Source: JANNPJ01 sp965200525
Lineage (GTDB): Bacteria > Actinomycetota > Actinomycetes > Actinomycetales > Kineosporiaceae
DNA: 64,000 bases
Assembly (NCBI GenBank): GCA_965200525.1
Contig: OZ241368.1
Location: 3,658,001 to 3,722,000, forward strand
Direction of reading: 5' to 3'
Positions 21,999-30,657 of the stretch are shown here, piece by piece. Under the pieces are notes generated by a model, which had not been told where the DNA came from, did not search any database, and saw only the letters and a list, made by a program, of their open reading frames with translations. Position numbers and translations under genes: made by a program. Positions within the stretch are counted from its first letter, which is position 1, and every line of letters starts with the position of its first letter.

Positions 21999-22799
21999 GT
22001 GTCCGGGTCTTCGCGGGTCCAGGAGCCGCTCTCGCACGACGATTTGCCGCCCGCCGGCACCTGGTTCGCCCGGCGCCCGGGCCGGTACCGGCGGGGCCCG
22101 GTCAGCCGCCGCGTCCGTCGCCGGCTGACCGCCCTGGGGCTGGTGATCGTGCTGGTGGGGGCCGGCCTGTGGAGCGGCAAGAACGAGGTGCTGCCTCGAT
22201 ACCGGCCTTCGCTGCGGGCCGGCGAGAGCTACGGCATCGACGTGTCCAACCACCAGGGCGACATCGACTGGGGCCGGGTGGCCACCGGCGGCAAGGTGTC
22301 GTTCGCCTACATCAAGGCGACCGAGGGCAACGACTTCCTGGACAAGCGGTTCGGCGTCAACTGGGCCGGGGCCGGCACGGCCGGAGTGAGCCGGGGGGCG
22401 TACCACTTCTTCACCCTCTGCTCGCCCGGGGCCGAGCAGGCCGCGAACTTCCTCAGGGTGCTGCCGGCCGATCCGGCCGCCCTGCCGCCGGCCGTCGACC
22501 TGGAGTTCTCGGGCTGCGCGGCCCGCCCGGACCAGGCCACCTTCCAGAAGGAACTGACCGCCTTCGTGACCACGGTGGAGCACGCCGTGCACCGGCCGGT
22601 AGTCGTCTACACCGTGCCGAGCTTCGAGAAGGCCTACCCGATCGAGCCCGCCCTGCAGCGAGATCGCTGGCAGCGCAGGCTGTTCCGGCGGCCCCAGGTC
22701 GGCCGGTGGACGCTCTGGCAGGCCTCCGACCGGGCCCGGGTGGCCGGCATCCAGGGGCCGGTCGACCTCGACGTGAGCCACGCCGCCGCGAAGCCGTGA
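21999..22799 (+). CDS. GH25 lysozyme-like muramidase, membrane-anchored
   Basis: Cell-wall hydrolase of glycoside hydrolase family 25 (Chalaropsis type), 266 residues. A basic N-terminus (about residues 1-48) is followed by a single hydrophobic segment LTALGLVIVLVGAGLW, so the domain is outside and anchored or poorly cleaved. The catalytic domain has YGIDVSNHQGDIDW (first Asp), FAYIKATEG, GAYHFF and the acidic pair in AVDLEFSGC. It would cleave peptidoglycan between N-acetylmuramic acid and N-acetylglucosamine. A GTG start is used, preceded by GAAGGGGTGA. It stands 83 bases after the ridA stop. Confidence 0.9.
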   Translation: MSGSSRVQEPLSHDDLPPAGTWFARRPGRYRRGPVSRRVRRRLTALGLVIVLVGAGLWSGKNEVLPRYRPSLRAGESYGIDVSNHQGDIDWGRVATGGKVSFAYIKATEGNDFLDKRFGVNWAGAGTAGVSRGAYHFFTLCSPGAEQAANFLRVLPADPAALPPAVDLEFSGCAARPDQATFQKELTAFVTTVEHAVHRPVVVYTVPSFEKAYPIEPALQRDRWQRRLFRRPQVGRWTLWQASDRARVAGIQGPVDLDVSHAAAKP

Positions 22800-22853
22800 C
22801 CGTCGCCGGCGGATCGGCTCGCCCTCGCCCGGGCGCCCGTTAACCTGAGCGCC

Positions 22854-23345
22854 GTGGAGATCAGGACCGCGACCGACCAGGACTGGCCCCGGATCTGGCC
22901 GTTCTTCGACCAGATCGTGGCGGCCGGCGAGAGCTACTCCTACCCGCTCGACCTGACCCTGGAGACCGGGCGGTCGTGGTGGCTGGAGCCGCCGCCGGGG
23001 CAGACCGTGATCGCGATCGACGTCGACAGCGACATCGTGCTGGGCTCGGCCAAGATGGGCCCGAACCGGCCCGGCCGCGGCTCGCACATCGCGACCGCCT
23101 CGTTCATGGTCGACCCGGCCGCCCGGGGCCGGGGGGTGGGCGCCACGCTGGGCCGGTACGCCGTCGACTGGGCCCGGGCCGCCGGCTTCCGCGGGATGCA
23201 GTTCAACGCCGTGGTCGAGACCAACACCGTGGCCGTCGCGCTCTGGAAGTCCCTCGGCTTCGAGATCCTGGCCACCGTTCCGCGGGCCTACGACAGCCGT
23301 ACCCGCGGACTGGTCGGCCTGCACGTGATGTACCAGCAGTGGTGA
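22854..23345 (+). CDS. GNAT family N-acetyltransferase
   Basis: Acetyltransferase of 163 residues. The acetyl-CoA loop is visible as DPAARGRGVGATLGRYAVDW (R-x-x-G-x-G), and the conserved N-x-x-A-x-x-L-W-x-x-x-G-F end is seen in TNTVAVALWKSLGFEILATV. The substrate is unknown. It uses a GTG start, and its TGA overlaps the GTG of the next gene, so translation is coupled. Confidence 0.9.
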   Translation: MEIRTATDQDWPRIWPFFDQIVAAGESYSYPLDLTLETGRSWWLEPPPGQTVIAIDVDSDIVLGSAKMGPNRPGRGSHIATASFMVDPAARGRGVGATLGRYAVDWARAAGFRGMQFNAVVETNTVAVALWKSLGFEILATVPRAYDSRTRGLVGLHVMYQQW

Positions 23346-24127
23346 ACGAACCGGCGTCGTCCCCGGTCCGGATGTCCCCGAGGGCGGTCCGGGTGCTGGT
23401 GGTGGTGTTCGTCGTCCTGGTCGCCCTGGCCCTGGTCTCGGTGCTGGTGAACCGGGCCGACGACCACGGGCCCGGGCCGTCGTCGCGGCCCGATCACCGG
23501 GTCGGTGTCGGCCGCGACGGGCTGACCACGGCCACCGTGCGGATCGAGACCGGCGCCGACCGGATCCAGGTCACCACCGCCGATCTCGGCGGGCAGCTGG
23601 CCGTGGTGAACACCCCGCCGGCCGGTGCGCTGGCCCCGGCGCTGCACCTGGACCACGGCGTGCTCAGCGTCACCGCCGGCAATGACCCGGCCGGTGACGC
23701 GGGGGTCCCGGGGGAGATCGACGTCCGGATCGCCCAGGGGGTGCGCTGGGACGTCGTCCTCGATCAGGGGGCGAAGCAGATCGGGCTCGACCTGCGGGCC
23801 GGACCGCTGCACTCGGTGACCCTGAACGGCGGTGCCGATCAGGCCGACCTGCGGTTGCCGGCCCCGGACGGCGCCGACGCGCCGGCCGTCACCCATATCG
23901 TGGCCGGGCTGGGCCGCGCCTCGGTCCACGTCCCGGACGGGCTGCCGGTCCAGGTGGAGTTCGCGGCCGGCGCCGGTACCGCCGTGCTGGACGGCCGGAC
24001 CACCTCGGGCATCGCGGCCGACACCGTCCTCACCGTCGGATCGGGCCGGATCCTGCCGGCGAACGGCCTGCGGATCGACGCGACCGGCGGGATCGGCACC
24101 TTCACCCTCGACCGGCTGGATCGCTGA
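23342..24127 (+). CDS. Membrane-anchored beta-repeat protein of unknown function (DUF4097-like)
   Basis: About 261 residues. A single membrane segment (VLVVVFVVLVALALVSVLV) near residues 18-36 anchors an extracytoplasmic domain rich in short beta strands of the type ATVRIETGADRIQVTTADLG, resembling the DUF4097/adhesin-like beta-solenoid fold. No catalytic motif is seen. The GTG at 23342 overlaps the stop of the acetyltransferase gene; an ATG follows at 23372. It may simply be co-transcribed with the acetyltransferase. Confidence 0.75.
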   Translation: MNEPASSPVRMSPRAVRVLVVVFVVLVALALVSVLVNRADDHGPGPSSRPDHRVGVGRDGLTTATVRIETGADRIQVTTADLGGQLAVVNTPPAGALAPALHLDHGVLSVTAGNDPAGDAGVPGEIDVRIAQGVRWDVVLDQGAKQIGLDLRAGPLHSVTLNGGADQADLRLPAPDGADAPAVTHIVAGLGRASVHVPDGLPVQVEFAAGAGTAVLDGRTTSGIAADTVLTVGSGRILPANGLRIDATGGIGTFTLDRLDR

Positions 24128-24202
24128 GCCGGACCCCGGCCGAACGCCCCGCTTCTCCCCGATCGGCTCTCACTGGCTGAATCTGTATGATTACTCTCAG
24201 CC

Positions 24203-26362
24203 GTGGATGCGGGTGGGGTGCAAGCGCTGGTGAGCGTCGCCGTCTCGATCGGTCTGCTGGCCACGGTGATCCGGCTCTGGCCCGGGCCGTGCCGGCCGGA
24301 CGACGAGGCCCGGGTCTGGCGGCTGATGCTGACCGGCGTCCTGAGCGTCGCCCTGGCCGCCCTGCTCGCCCCCCTGCTGGAGCGAAAACTGCTGCCCGGC
24401 ATCCTTTCCGAGGGTTCAGTGGGAACCTTCGCCGGCCCGCTCGCCTGCGCGCCGTTCTACCAGGGCCTGATCCGCTGGAACCGGACCCGGACCCGCACCT
24501 CCGACCCGGGCGACTGGCTCAACGGGATGAGCGCGGTGCTGATCGCGGTCGCGCTCGGCAATCTGGCCCTCGATCAGCTGCCCGGCGGGCCCGCGCCGGT
24601 GTCGGGGTTCTCGACCCAGGTCTCGCTGTTCGGCGCGGCCGCGGCGGTGATGCTGCTGGGCACGTCGGCCCTGGTCTCGGTGATCGGCGGGCTACTCCGC
24701 GACCCCCGGATCTGGCTGGTCGTGCTGGCGATGGTCCTGCTGGTCACCGGCGAGCTCACGGTGCTGCGGCTGGGGCCGCCGGCGGCGTCGATGAACCAGG
24801 CCCTGTGGCTGCTGGCCGGTTCCGTGATCACGCTCAGCGCCGCCCTCGCGTCCCGGCCCGGGTCGGTGCGGCCGGCCACCAACCAGGCCACCATCATCGG
24901 GTCGCTGCTGGTCCTGCTGGCCGGGGTCGGCGTCCTGACCGTCAACAACGACCTGGTGCTGCCGGGCAACCGGTTGGCCACCGGCTACGCCGCGGCCGGG
25001 GTGCTGCTGGTGAGCCTGCGGGTGCTGCGGCTGGTGCGCGACCTGGCCCACCTGGCCCGGACCCGGCACGAGGCGATGACCGACGAGCTGACCGGAGTGG
25101 CCAACCGCCGGGCGCTGCTCACCGCTCTGGACGACCAGCTGGCCCGGCCCGGCTCGACCAGCCTGATGATCGTCGACCTGGACCGGTTCAAGGCGATCAA
25201 CGACCGCTACGGCCACGCCGCCGGCGACCTGCTGCTGCGGCACACGGCCACCGCGTTCGCCGCGCATGTGCCGGCCGGGGGACTGCTGGCCCGGCTCGGG
25301 GGCGACGAGTTCGCCGTCCTGCTGGCCGGGACCGATCCGGCGCAGGCGGCCGCGGTAGCCCGCCGCCTGGCCCAGGCGGCGGCCCCGCTGAGCGACGTCA
25401 AGGGCCGGTTGCTGCAGGTCGGAGCCAGTGTCGGGGTGGCCACCACGGAGCAGCCGGGGATGGCCGGCGGTGAGCTGATGCGCCGCGCCGATGCCGCCAT
25501 GTACCGGGCCAAGACCTGCGGTTCCGGGGTGAAGATCTACGACAGTGCCCTGGACGCCGCCGACCGGCAGCGCCTGGACTTGGTCGAGGATCTGGCCCGG
25601 GTGCTGGCCGCCAACTCGACCGAACTGCAGGTGCACTTCCAGCCCCAGGTCGACCTGGCCACCGGGGTCGTGGTCGGGGCCGAGGCCCTGGCCCGCTGGC
25701 AGCACCCCCGGCTCGGCCTGCTGGCCCCGGAGTCGTTCATCGAGCTGGCCGAGCAGAACGGGCTGATGCCGGGCCTGACCGCGCACGTGCTGCGGGAGGC
25801 GGCCGAGCAGGCCGCCCGCTGGCGGGCCCACGGCTTCGGCCTGCGGGTGTCGGTGAACCTGTCGGCCGGCTGCCTGGCCCACGCCGGCCTGCTGCCGCTC
25901 ATCGACGAACTGCTGAGCGAGGGGCTGAGCCCGGAGAACCTGGTCCTCGAGGTCACCGAGACCAGCCTGATGAGCGAGCCCGAGCAGGCCCTGACGGCGA
26001 TGCGGCGGCTGGCCGGGCGGGGGGTGGGGATCAGCATCGACGACTACGGCACCGGCTACTCCTCGCTGAGCTACCTCAACGACCTGCCCGCCACCGAGCT
26101 GAAGATCGACCGTTCGTTCACCGCGGGCACGGTGCGCGACCCGCGCACCGCGGCCATCGTCGGAGCCACGGTTGAACTGGCCCACCGGCTCGGCATGCGG
26201 CTGGTGGCCGAGGGGGTGGAGGACGAGCCGACCCTGGTGGCGATGCGCGAGCTCGGCTGCGACGAGAGCCAGGGCTGGCTGCACGGCCGGCCGCTGGAGG
26301 CCGAGGAGTTCATGGCCTCGCTGGCTCGATCGACCGTTCGGGCCCGGGTGGCGGTGGGCTGA
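24203..26362 (+). CDS. Membrane GGDEF-EAL protein (cyclic-di-GMP turnover), paralogue A
   Basis: Protein of 719 residues: seven or eight membrane segments (about residues 5-280), then a GGDEF domain and an EAL domain. The cyclase motif is intact, RLGGDEF at 364-370, with LTGVANRRALL and DLDRFKAINDRYGH upstream. The phosphodiesterase motif EAL is at 494-496 and DDYGTGYSSLSYL with AEGVED downstream keeps the metal and catalytic sites. No RxxD inhibitory site precedes GGDEF. Both activities are therefore possible. The gene closely resembles the one at 35331-37556. It starts with GTG, and its 3' end overlaps the convergent LysR gene by 53 bases. Confidence 0.93.
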   Translation: MDAGGVQALVSVAVSIGLLATVIRLWPGPCRPDDEARVWRLMLTGVLSVALAALLAPLLERKLLPGILSEGSVGTFAGPLACAPFYQGLIRWNRTRTRTSDPGDWLNGMSAVLIAVALGNLALDQLPGGPAPVSGFSTQVSLFGAAAAVMLLGTSALVSVIGGLLRDPRIWLVVLAMVLLVTGELTVLRLGPPAASMNQALWLLAGSVITLSAALASRPGSVRPATNQATIIGSLLVLLAGVGVLTVNNDLVLPGNRLATGYAAAGVLLVSLRVLRLVRDLAHLARTRHEAMTDELTGVANRRALLTALDDQLARPGSTSLMIVDLDRFKAINDRYGHAAGDLLLRHTATAFAAHVPAGGLLARLGGDEFAVLLAGTDPAQAAAVARRLAQAAAPLSDVKGRLLQVGASVGVATTEQPGMAGGELMRRADAAMYRAKTCGSGVKIYDSALDAADRQRLDLVEDLARVLAANSTELQVHFQPQVDLATGVVVGAEALARWQHPRLGLLAPESFIELAEQNGLMPGLTAHVLREAAEQAARWRAHGFGLRVSVNLSAGCLAHAGLLPLIDELLSEGLSPENLVLEVTETSLMSEPEQALTAMRRLAGRGVGISIDDYGTGYSSLSYLNDLPATELKIDRSFTAGTVRDPRTAAIVGATVELAHRLGMRLVAEGVEDEPTLVAMRELGCDESQGWLHGRPLEAEEFMASLARSTVRARVAVG

Positions 26363-27254
26363 GGAACAGGGCGTGCAGCCGCCGCCGGGCATCGGTCACG
26401 GTCGGGCTGCCGGAGAGCGACTGGCGCCAGAGCAGCTCGATCACCCGGGTCGGCACCGGGTCGGTGACCGGGATCGCGACCACGCTCGGTGGCAGCGGCC
26501 CCCGGCCCAGGCGCGGCACCAGGGCCACGGCCACCCCCTCGGCCACCAGTCGCACCTGCGAGGCGAACTCCCAGGACCAGAACCGCACCTGGGGCAAGGT
26601 GGCGAAGCCGGCGAACATGTAGGTGAACCAGCCGTGGCAGATGCTGCCGACCGGGGTCGAGGCCCAGGTCTCGCCGAGCAGGTCGGCGGCGCCCACCCCG
26701 GGCCGCCCGGCCAGCCGGTGGCTGCGGTGGACCAGCAGGTCGGCGACGTCCTGGCCGAGCAGCTCGCCGCACAGGTGCTCGGGCCGCTGCAGGGCCACCC
26801 CGACCCAGTGGTGGATGATCCCCAGGTCGGCCTGGCCCGCGGCGATCAGGTCGATCGTCTCCGGCGGGTCGCGTTCGATCAGTTCCAGGACGACGTCGGG
26901 CGCGCCCCGGGCCAGGTCGGCCGCCAGCGGGGCGACCAGCCCCCGGACCGCGGTCGAGAAGGCGGCGATCCGCAGCGGGCCGCGGGGCACGCCGTCCTCG
27001 GCCTGGAGCCCGGACATCGCCGCCTCGAGATGCCGCAGGATGCCGTGCCCGTGCTGGACCAGCATCCGGCCCTGCTCGGTGAGCACCACGCCCCGCCCGA
27101 CCCGGTCGATCAGGTCGACCCCGAGGTCGCGCTCCATCCGCTTGATCTGCTGGGACACCGCCGAGGGGGTGTAACCGCCGGCCGCCGCGGCGGCCGCGAC
27201 CGTGCCGTGGGCCTCCAGGGCCAGCAGCGAGCGCAGGGCGATCAGGTCGATCAT
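26310..27254 (-). CDS. LysR family transcriptional regulator
   Basis: Regulator of 314 residues. The N-terminal helix-turn-helix is at residues 1-60 (LIALRSLLALEAHGTVAAAA, then TPSAVSQQIKRMERDLG), followed by the periplasmic-binding-like effector domain. I take the ATG at 27254; an in-frame start four codons earlier is possible. It is divergent from the EamA-family exporter gene with 104 bases between, the usual arrangement for a LysR regulator and its target. The tail overlaps the end of the GGDEF-EAL gene. Confidence 0.92.
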   Translation of the reverse strand: MIDLIALRSLLALEAHGTVAAAAAAGGYTPSAVSQQIKRMERDLGVDLIDRVGRGVVLTEQGRMLVQHGHGILRHLEAAMSGLQAEDGVPRGPLRIAAFSTAVRGLVAPLAADLARGAPDVVLELIERDPPETIDLIAAGQADLGIIHHWVGVALQRPEHLCGELLGQDVADLLVHRSHRLAGRPGVGAADLLGETWASTPVGSICHGWFTYMFAGFATLPQVRFWSWEFASQVRLVAEGVAVALVPRLGRGPLPPSVVAIPVTDPVPTRVIELLWRQSLSGSPTVTDARRRLHALFLSPPPPGPERSIEPARP

Positions 27255-27358
27255 CCCGCGAGTCAACCACGCGACAGGCCGATCGTGAAGTGCTGCTACC
27301 GAATGACCGGTACCGATAGTCGCTGGACGTACCGGGTGCCAGGGGTCATGGTCGGAGG

Positions 27359-28264
27359 GTGCCGATCAAAGACTCCCTGCTCGCCATCATGGTCGCGGTC
27401 ATCTGGGGAATGAACTTCACCGTCATCGACGAGGGCCTCGGCGGCATGCCCCCGCTGCTGTTCGTCACCATCCGGTTCGTCGTGGTGCTGCTGCCGGCCG
27501 TGTTCCTGATCCCGCGCCCGGCGGTGCCCGCCCGGGTGCTGGTCACGGTCGGGCTGTTCCTCAGCGTGGGCCAGTTCGGGCTGCTGTACTCGGCCCTGGC
27601 CCTGGACATGCCACCCGGCCTGGCCAGCCTGGTGCTGCAGGCCCAGGTGCTGTTCACCGTGCTGCTGGCCGCCCTGCACCTGCACGAGCGGCCGACCGGC
27701 CGGCAGATCGCCGGGACCGCCGTCGGCGTGATCGGCCTGGCCCTGGTGGCCACCGGGCGTTCGGCCCAGACGCCGGTGCTGGGCCTGCTGCTGACCCTGG
27801 CCGCGGCGCTGTCCTGGGCCACCGGCAACATCGCCAGCCGCCAGGCCAAGGTGGCCTCCGGCCTGTCAATGACCGTCTGGTCGGCCCTGGTCGTACCGGT
27901 CCCGCTGCTGGCCCTGTCGTTCCTGATCGACGGCCCGCACGAGATCGGTCACGCGCTGGCCCACCTGAGCCTGGCCAATGTGCTGTCCACGGCCTACACC
28001 GCCTACCTGGCCTCGCTGGTCGGCTACGGGATCTGGAACACCCTGCTGGCCCGGCACCCGGCCGCGGTGGTGGTGCCGTTCACCCTGCTGGTGCCCGCGG
28101 TTGGCCTGCTGACCGCCTGGATCGTGCAGGGCGAGCAACCGGGCGTCTTCGAGGCGGCCGGCGGGCTGGTGCTGCTGGCCGGGGTGGCCGTCACCTCGAT
28201 CACCCTACGGGCCCGCCCCCGGACCGGCCCGGTGCGGACCGAGGAGCAAATGGCCGGTCTGTGA
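27359..28264 (+). CDS. EamA/DMT family transporter
   Basis: Drug/metabolite transporter superfamily exporter, 301 residues with ten predicted membrane segments in two EamA repeats. The first repeat begins SLLAIMVAVIWGMNFTVID and contains PPLLFVTIRFVVV; the second begins GLLLTLAAALSWATGNIASR. These match the YdcZ/YedA-like amino-acid exporters. The GTG at 27359 follows GGAGG immediately, too close for ideal spacing, but the first membrane segment begins only five residues later, so a later start is unlikely. The divergent LysR gene probably controls it. Confidence 0.9.
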   Translation: MPIKDSLLAIMVAVIWGMNFTVIDEGLGGMPPLLFVTIRFVVVLLPAVFLIPRPAVPARVLVTVGLFLSVGQFGLLYSALALDMPPGLASLVLQAQVLFTVLLAALHLHERPTGRQIAGTAVGVIGLALVATGRSAQTPVLGLLLTLAAALSWATGNIASRQAKVASGLSMTVWSALVVPVPLLALSFLIDGPHEIGHALAHLSLANVLSTAYTAYLASLVGYGIWNTLLARHPAAVVVPFTLLVPAVGLLTAWIVQGEQPGVFEAAGGLVLLAGVAVTSITLRARPRTGPVRTEEQMAGL

Positions 28265-28307
28265 TCCATTGGCAGCGGGCAGATAGTGGAGCAAGATACG
28301 AATCACT

Positions 28308-30068
28308 GTGCTGAGCGACGACTTCCACGGCGAAAAGCCGCTACGGGCCCTGATTCTCTTCTTCTCCGGCAACCGCCGCCGGCTGGCGTTTGCCGTCCTG
28401 CTGTTCATCGTCAAGTCCAGCCCGATCTGGCTGCTGCCCCTACTGACGGCGAACATCATCGACATCGTGATAAGGCGCGAGCCCGAACGCGAGCTCTGGA
28501 TCCAGGCCGCGATCCTGCTCGCCCTGCTGGTGCAGAACGTGCCGCTGCACACCTGGTACGTGCGCGCGGTCAGCAACGCCATCCGGGACGTCGAGACCCG
28601 GCTGCGCGGGGCCCTCTGCCGCCGTCTGCAGCAACTCTCGATCGGCTTCCACCGCCGCTCCGACCCGGGGGTGCTGCAGTCGAAGGTGATGCGGGACGTC
28701 GAGAACATCGGCCTGGCCGTACGGGACTCGTTCGACCTCGGCGTGGGCGCGCTGAGCAGCCTGGTCGGCGGTCTGGTGATCACCGGGATCAAGGTGCCGA
28801 TCTTCCTGCCGCTGCTGCTGCTGGCCCTGCCGACCGGGGCCGCGCTCGGCTACGGCCTGCGCCGGCGGATGCGTGAGCGCAACGCCGCCTTCCGGCGCTC
28901 GATCGAGCGGCTGTCCTCCGGGGTCAGCGAGATGACCCAGCTGGTGCCGCTGACCCGGGCCCACGGCCTGGAACCGGCCGCGATCTCCCGGATCGACACC
29001 CGGCTGGAGGAGGTGCGGGCCGCCGGGGTCGCCGTCGACACCGAGGTCGGCTTCTTCGGCTCACTCTCCTGGACGGCGTTCCAGCTGCTCAGCGGCGGAT
29101 GCCTGCTGGTCGCGGCCTGGGTCGCCTACCACCGCTATCTCGACGTCACGGCCGGGGACGTCGTCCTGGTCAGTGGCTTCTTCGTGACCCTGACCGCGAG
29201 CGTGAGCCAGCTGATGAACCTGGCCCCGGCGATGGCCAAGGGCCTGGAGTCGGTGCGCTCGCTCAGCGAGGTGCTGCAGTCGCCCGACCTGGAGCAGAAC
29301 GAGGGCAAGCCGGCGGTGGGCGACGTCCGCGGTGAGTTCCGGTTCGAGCGGCTCGGGTTCCGGTACCCGGACGAGGCCGGCGGCACCGGGCAGACGGCCC
29401 TGCAGGACATCGATCTGAGCGTCCGGCCGGGCGAGACGATCGCCTTCGTCGGGCCGTCCGGCTCGGGCAAGTCGACCCTGCTCAACCTGGTCATCGGCCT
29501 GATGAGCCCGACCTCGGGGCGGTTGCTGCTGGACGGGAACGACCTGACCGAGATCGACCGGCGGACCTTTCGCCGGCACCTGGCCATCGTGCCCCAGGAG
29601 GCGCTGCTGTTCGCCGGGTCGGTGCGGGACAACGTCACCTACGGTCAGCCGGACCTGCCCGACGAGGCGGTTCACGCCGCACTGGTGGCGGCCAACGCCT
29701 GGGAGTTCGTCGAGCGCCTGCCGCAGGGCCTGGAGACGACCCTGGGCGATCGCGGAGCGCGGTTGTCGGGCGGGCAGAAGCAGCGCCTGGCCATCGCCCG
29801 GGCCCTGATCCGCGACCCGCGGGTGCTGATCCTGGACGAGGCCACGTCGGCCCTGGACACCGCCTCGGAGGAGCTGGTGCGCCAGGCTCTGACCCGTCTG
29901 ACCAGCGGCCGGACCTGCTTTGTGGTCGCGCATCGGCTGTCGACGATTCGCTCGGCGACCCGGATCGTCGTCCTGGAGCAGGGCCGGATCGTCGAGGTCG
30001 GCCCGCACGACGAGCTGGTCACCGCGGGTGGCGCCTACTCGCGTCTGCATGCCGCCTCTTTGCGCTGA
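28308..30068 (+). CDS. ABC exporter, fused membrane and ATPase domains (half-transporter)
   Basis: Single-chain ABC exporter of 586 residues acting as a dimer. Six membrane segments lie in residues 20-315. The ATPase domain has Walker A FVGPSGSGKSTLLNL at about residue 385, the signature LSGGQKQRLAIARALI, Walker B RVLILDEATSALDT and the switch in VVAHRLST. The family exports lipids, peptides or drugs; nothing nearby gives the substrate. It starts with GTG 43 bases after the EamA gene and is followed by a hairpin terminator at 30096-30116. Confidence 0.93.
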   Translation: MLSDDFHGEKPLRALILFFSGNRRRLAFAVLLFIVKSSPIWLLPLLTANIIDIVIRREPERELWIQAAILLALLVQNVPLHTWYVRAVSNAIRDVETRLRGALCRRLQQLSIGFHRRSDPGVLQSKVMRDVENIGLAVRDSFDLGVGALSSLVGGLVITGIKVPIFLPLLLLALPTGAALGYGLRRRMRERNAAFRRSIERLSSGVSEMTQLVPLTRAHGLEPAAISRIDTRLEEVRAAGVAVDTEVGFFGSLSWTAFQLLSGGCLLVAAWVAYHRYLDVTAGDVVLVSGFFVTLTASVSQLMNLAPAMAKGLESVRSLSEVLQSPDLEQNEGKPAVGDVRGEFRFERLGFRYPDEAGGTGQTALQDIDLSVRPGETIAFVGPSGSGKSTLLNLVIGLMSPTSGRLLLDGNDLTEIDRRTFRRHLAIVPQEALLFAGSVRDNVTYGQPDLPDEAVHAALVAANAWEFVERLPQGLETTLGDRGARLSGGQKQRLAIARALIRDPRVLILDEATSALDTASEELVRQALTRLTSGRTCFVVAHRLSTIRSATRIVVLEQGRIVEVGPHDELVTAGGAYSRLHAASLR

Positions 30069-30095
30069 AAGCTGACGCCGACCGGCTCCATCGCC

Positions 30096-30116
30096 GCCGT
30101 TCGGGGACCGAACGGC
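30096..30116 (+). terminator. Hairpin after the ABC exporter gene
   Basis: GCCGTTCGG and CCGAACGGC form a perfect nine-base-pair stem around a GGA loop, 27 bases beyond the stop codon. No T-run follows, as is frequent in actinobacteria. Confidence 0.55.
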
Positions 30117-30194
30117 TGATCCGGATCCGGGTCAACCGGTTGACGCTGTGTGACCAGTGACATTGTCGGGAGACAGGTTTCGGCTGGTTGTCCG

Positions 30195-30224
30195 TTGTAC
30201 GACGATACGTTACGAACGTAAAAC
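30195..30224 (+). promoter_or_regulatory. Promoter with inverted repeat in the spacer
   Basis: TTGTAC at 30195-30200 and TAAAAC at 30219-30224 are separated by 18 bases. The element TACGTTACGAACGTA (30206-30220; six-base arms TACGTT and AACGTA around ACG) fills most of the spacer and runs into the -10 box. A repressor bound there would block the polymerase. The promoter points at the small gene at 30313. Confidence 0.5.
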
Positions 30225-30312
30225 CGCAGGTCAGAACGGTTTCTAGGGCCGAGTGAGATGAACGATGCCCGCTATCGATGCCCGAATCGGACCGCTGAGC
30301 TATCTTGGGCTC

Positions 30313-30531
30313 ATGACGACAGTTCAGAGGGGACGCCGCAGCCGCAGTTCGCTGTGGTCCGTGCTGCGTAGACCGACCTCACGGTCCCGGACCGTGATGA
30401 TCTGTGAGTTGTGCGAGTTGACCGGTGGGCCGTTCGCGGCGGGTGAAGCAGCCCACCTCCTGGAGATTCACCAGCAGTTGCACCACGGAGCGATCGCCCG
30501 CCACCACACCGCCCTGCCGCCGATGGCCTGA
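30313..30531 (+). CDS. Small Cys/His-containing protein, unknown
   Basis: About 72 residues from the ATG at 30313 (MTTVQRGRRSRSSLWSVLRR); an ATG at 30265 would add 16 residues. The first third is very basic. The rest has CELCELTGGPF and then HLLEIHQQLHHG, so a CxxC pair is followed by several histidines, which could bind zinc or another metal. I do not recognise the family. It has its own candidate promoter upstream and a strong terminator at 30598, so it is a separate transcription unit. Neither start has a strong ribosome binding site, so protein expression is not certain. Confidence 0.5.
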   Translation: MTTVQRGRRSRSSLWSVLRRPTSRSRTVMICELCELTGGPFAAGEAAHLLEIHQQLHHGAIARHHTALPPMA

Positions 30532-30597
30532 ACCATCGACCGCTGAGATCCCCCAACCTTCGAAAGGTCTGACCCGGTTCCGATCAGCGAGGACGAA

Positions 30598-30640
30598 CGG
30601 CGCCGCCGGAAGAATTCCTTCCGGCGGCGCCGCTGTTTTG
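30598..30640. terminator. Bidirectional terminator
   Basis: A perfect 15-base-pair stem (30598-30612 with 30618-30632) closes on AATTC and is followed by CTGTTTTGTG on the plus strand. It lies between the small plus-strand gene and the stop of the minus-strand glucanase gene, and can serve both. Confidence 0.9.
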
Positions 30641-30657
30641 TGCTCCTAGGGCTGGAG

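Noticed and set aside
27255..27358. LysR-type T-n11-A operator between LysR and EamA genes
   Set aside because: A weak dyad (CTACCG near CGATAG at about 27296-27320) is present, but symmetry is too poor to call a site.
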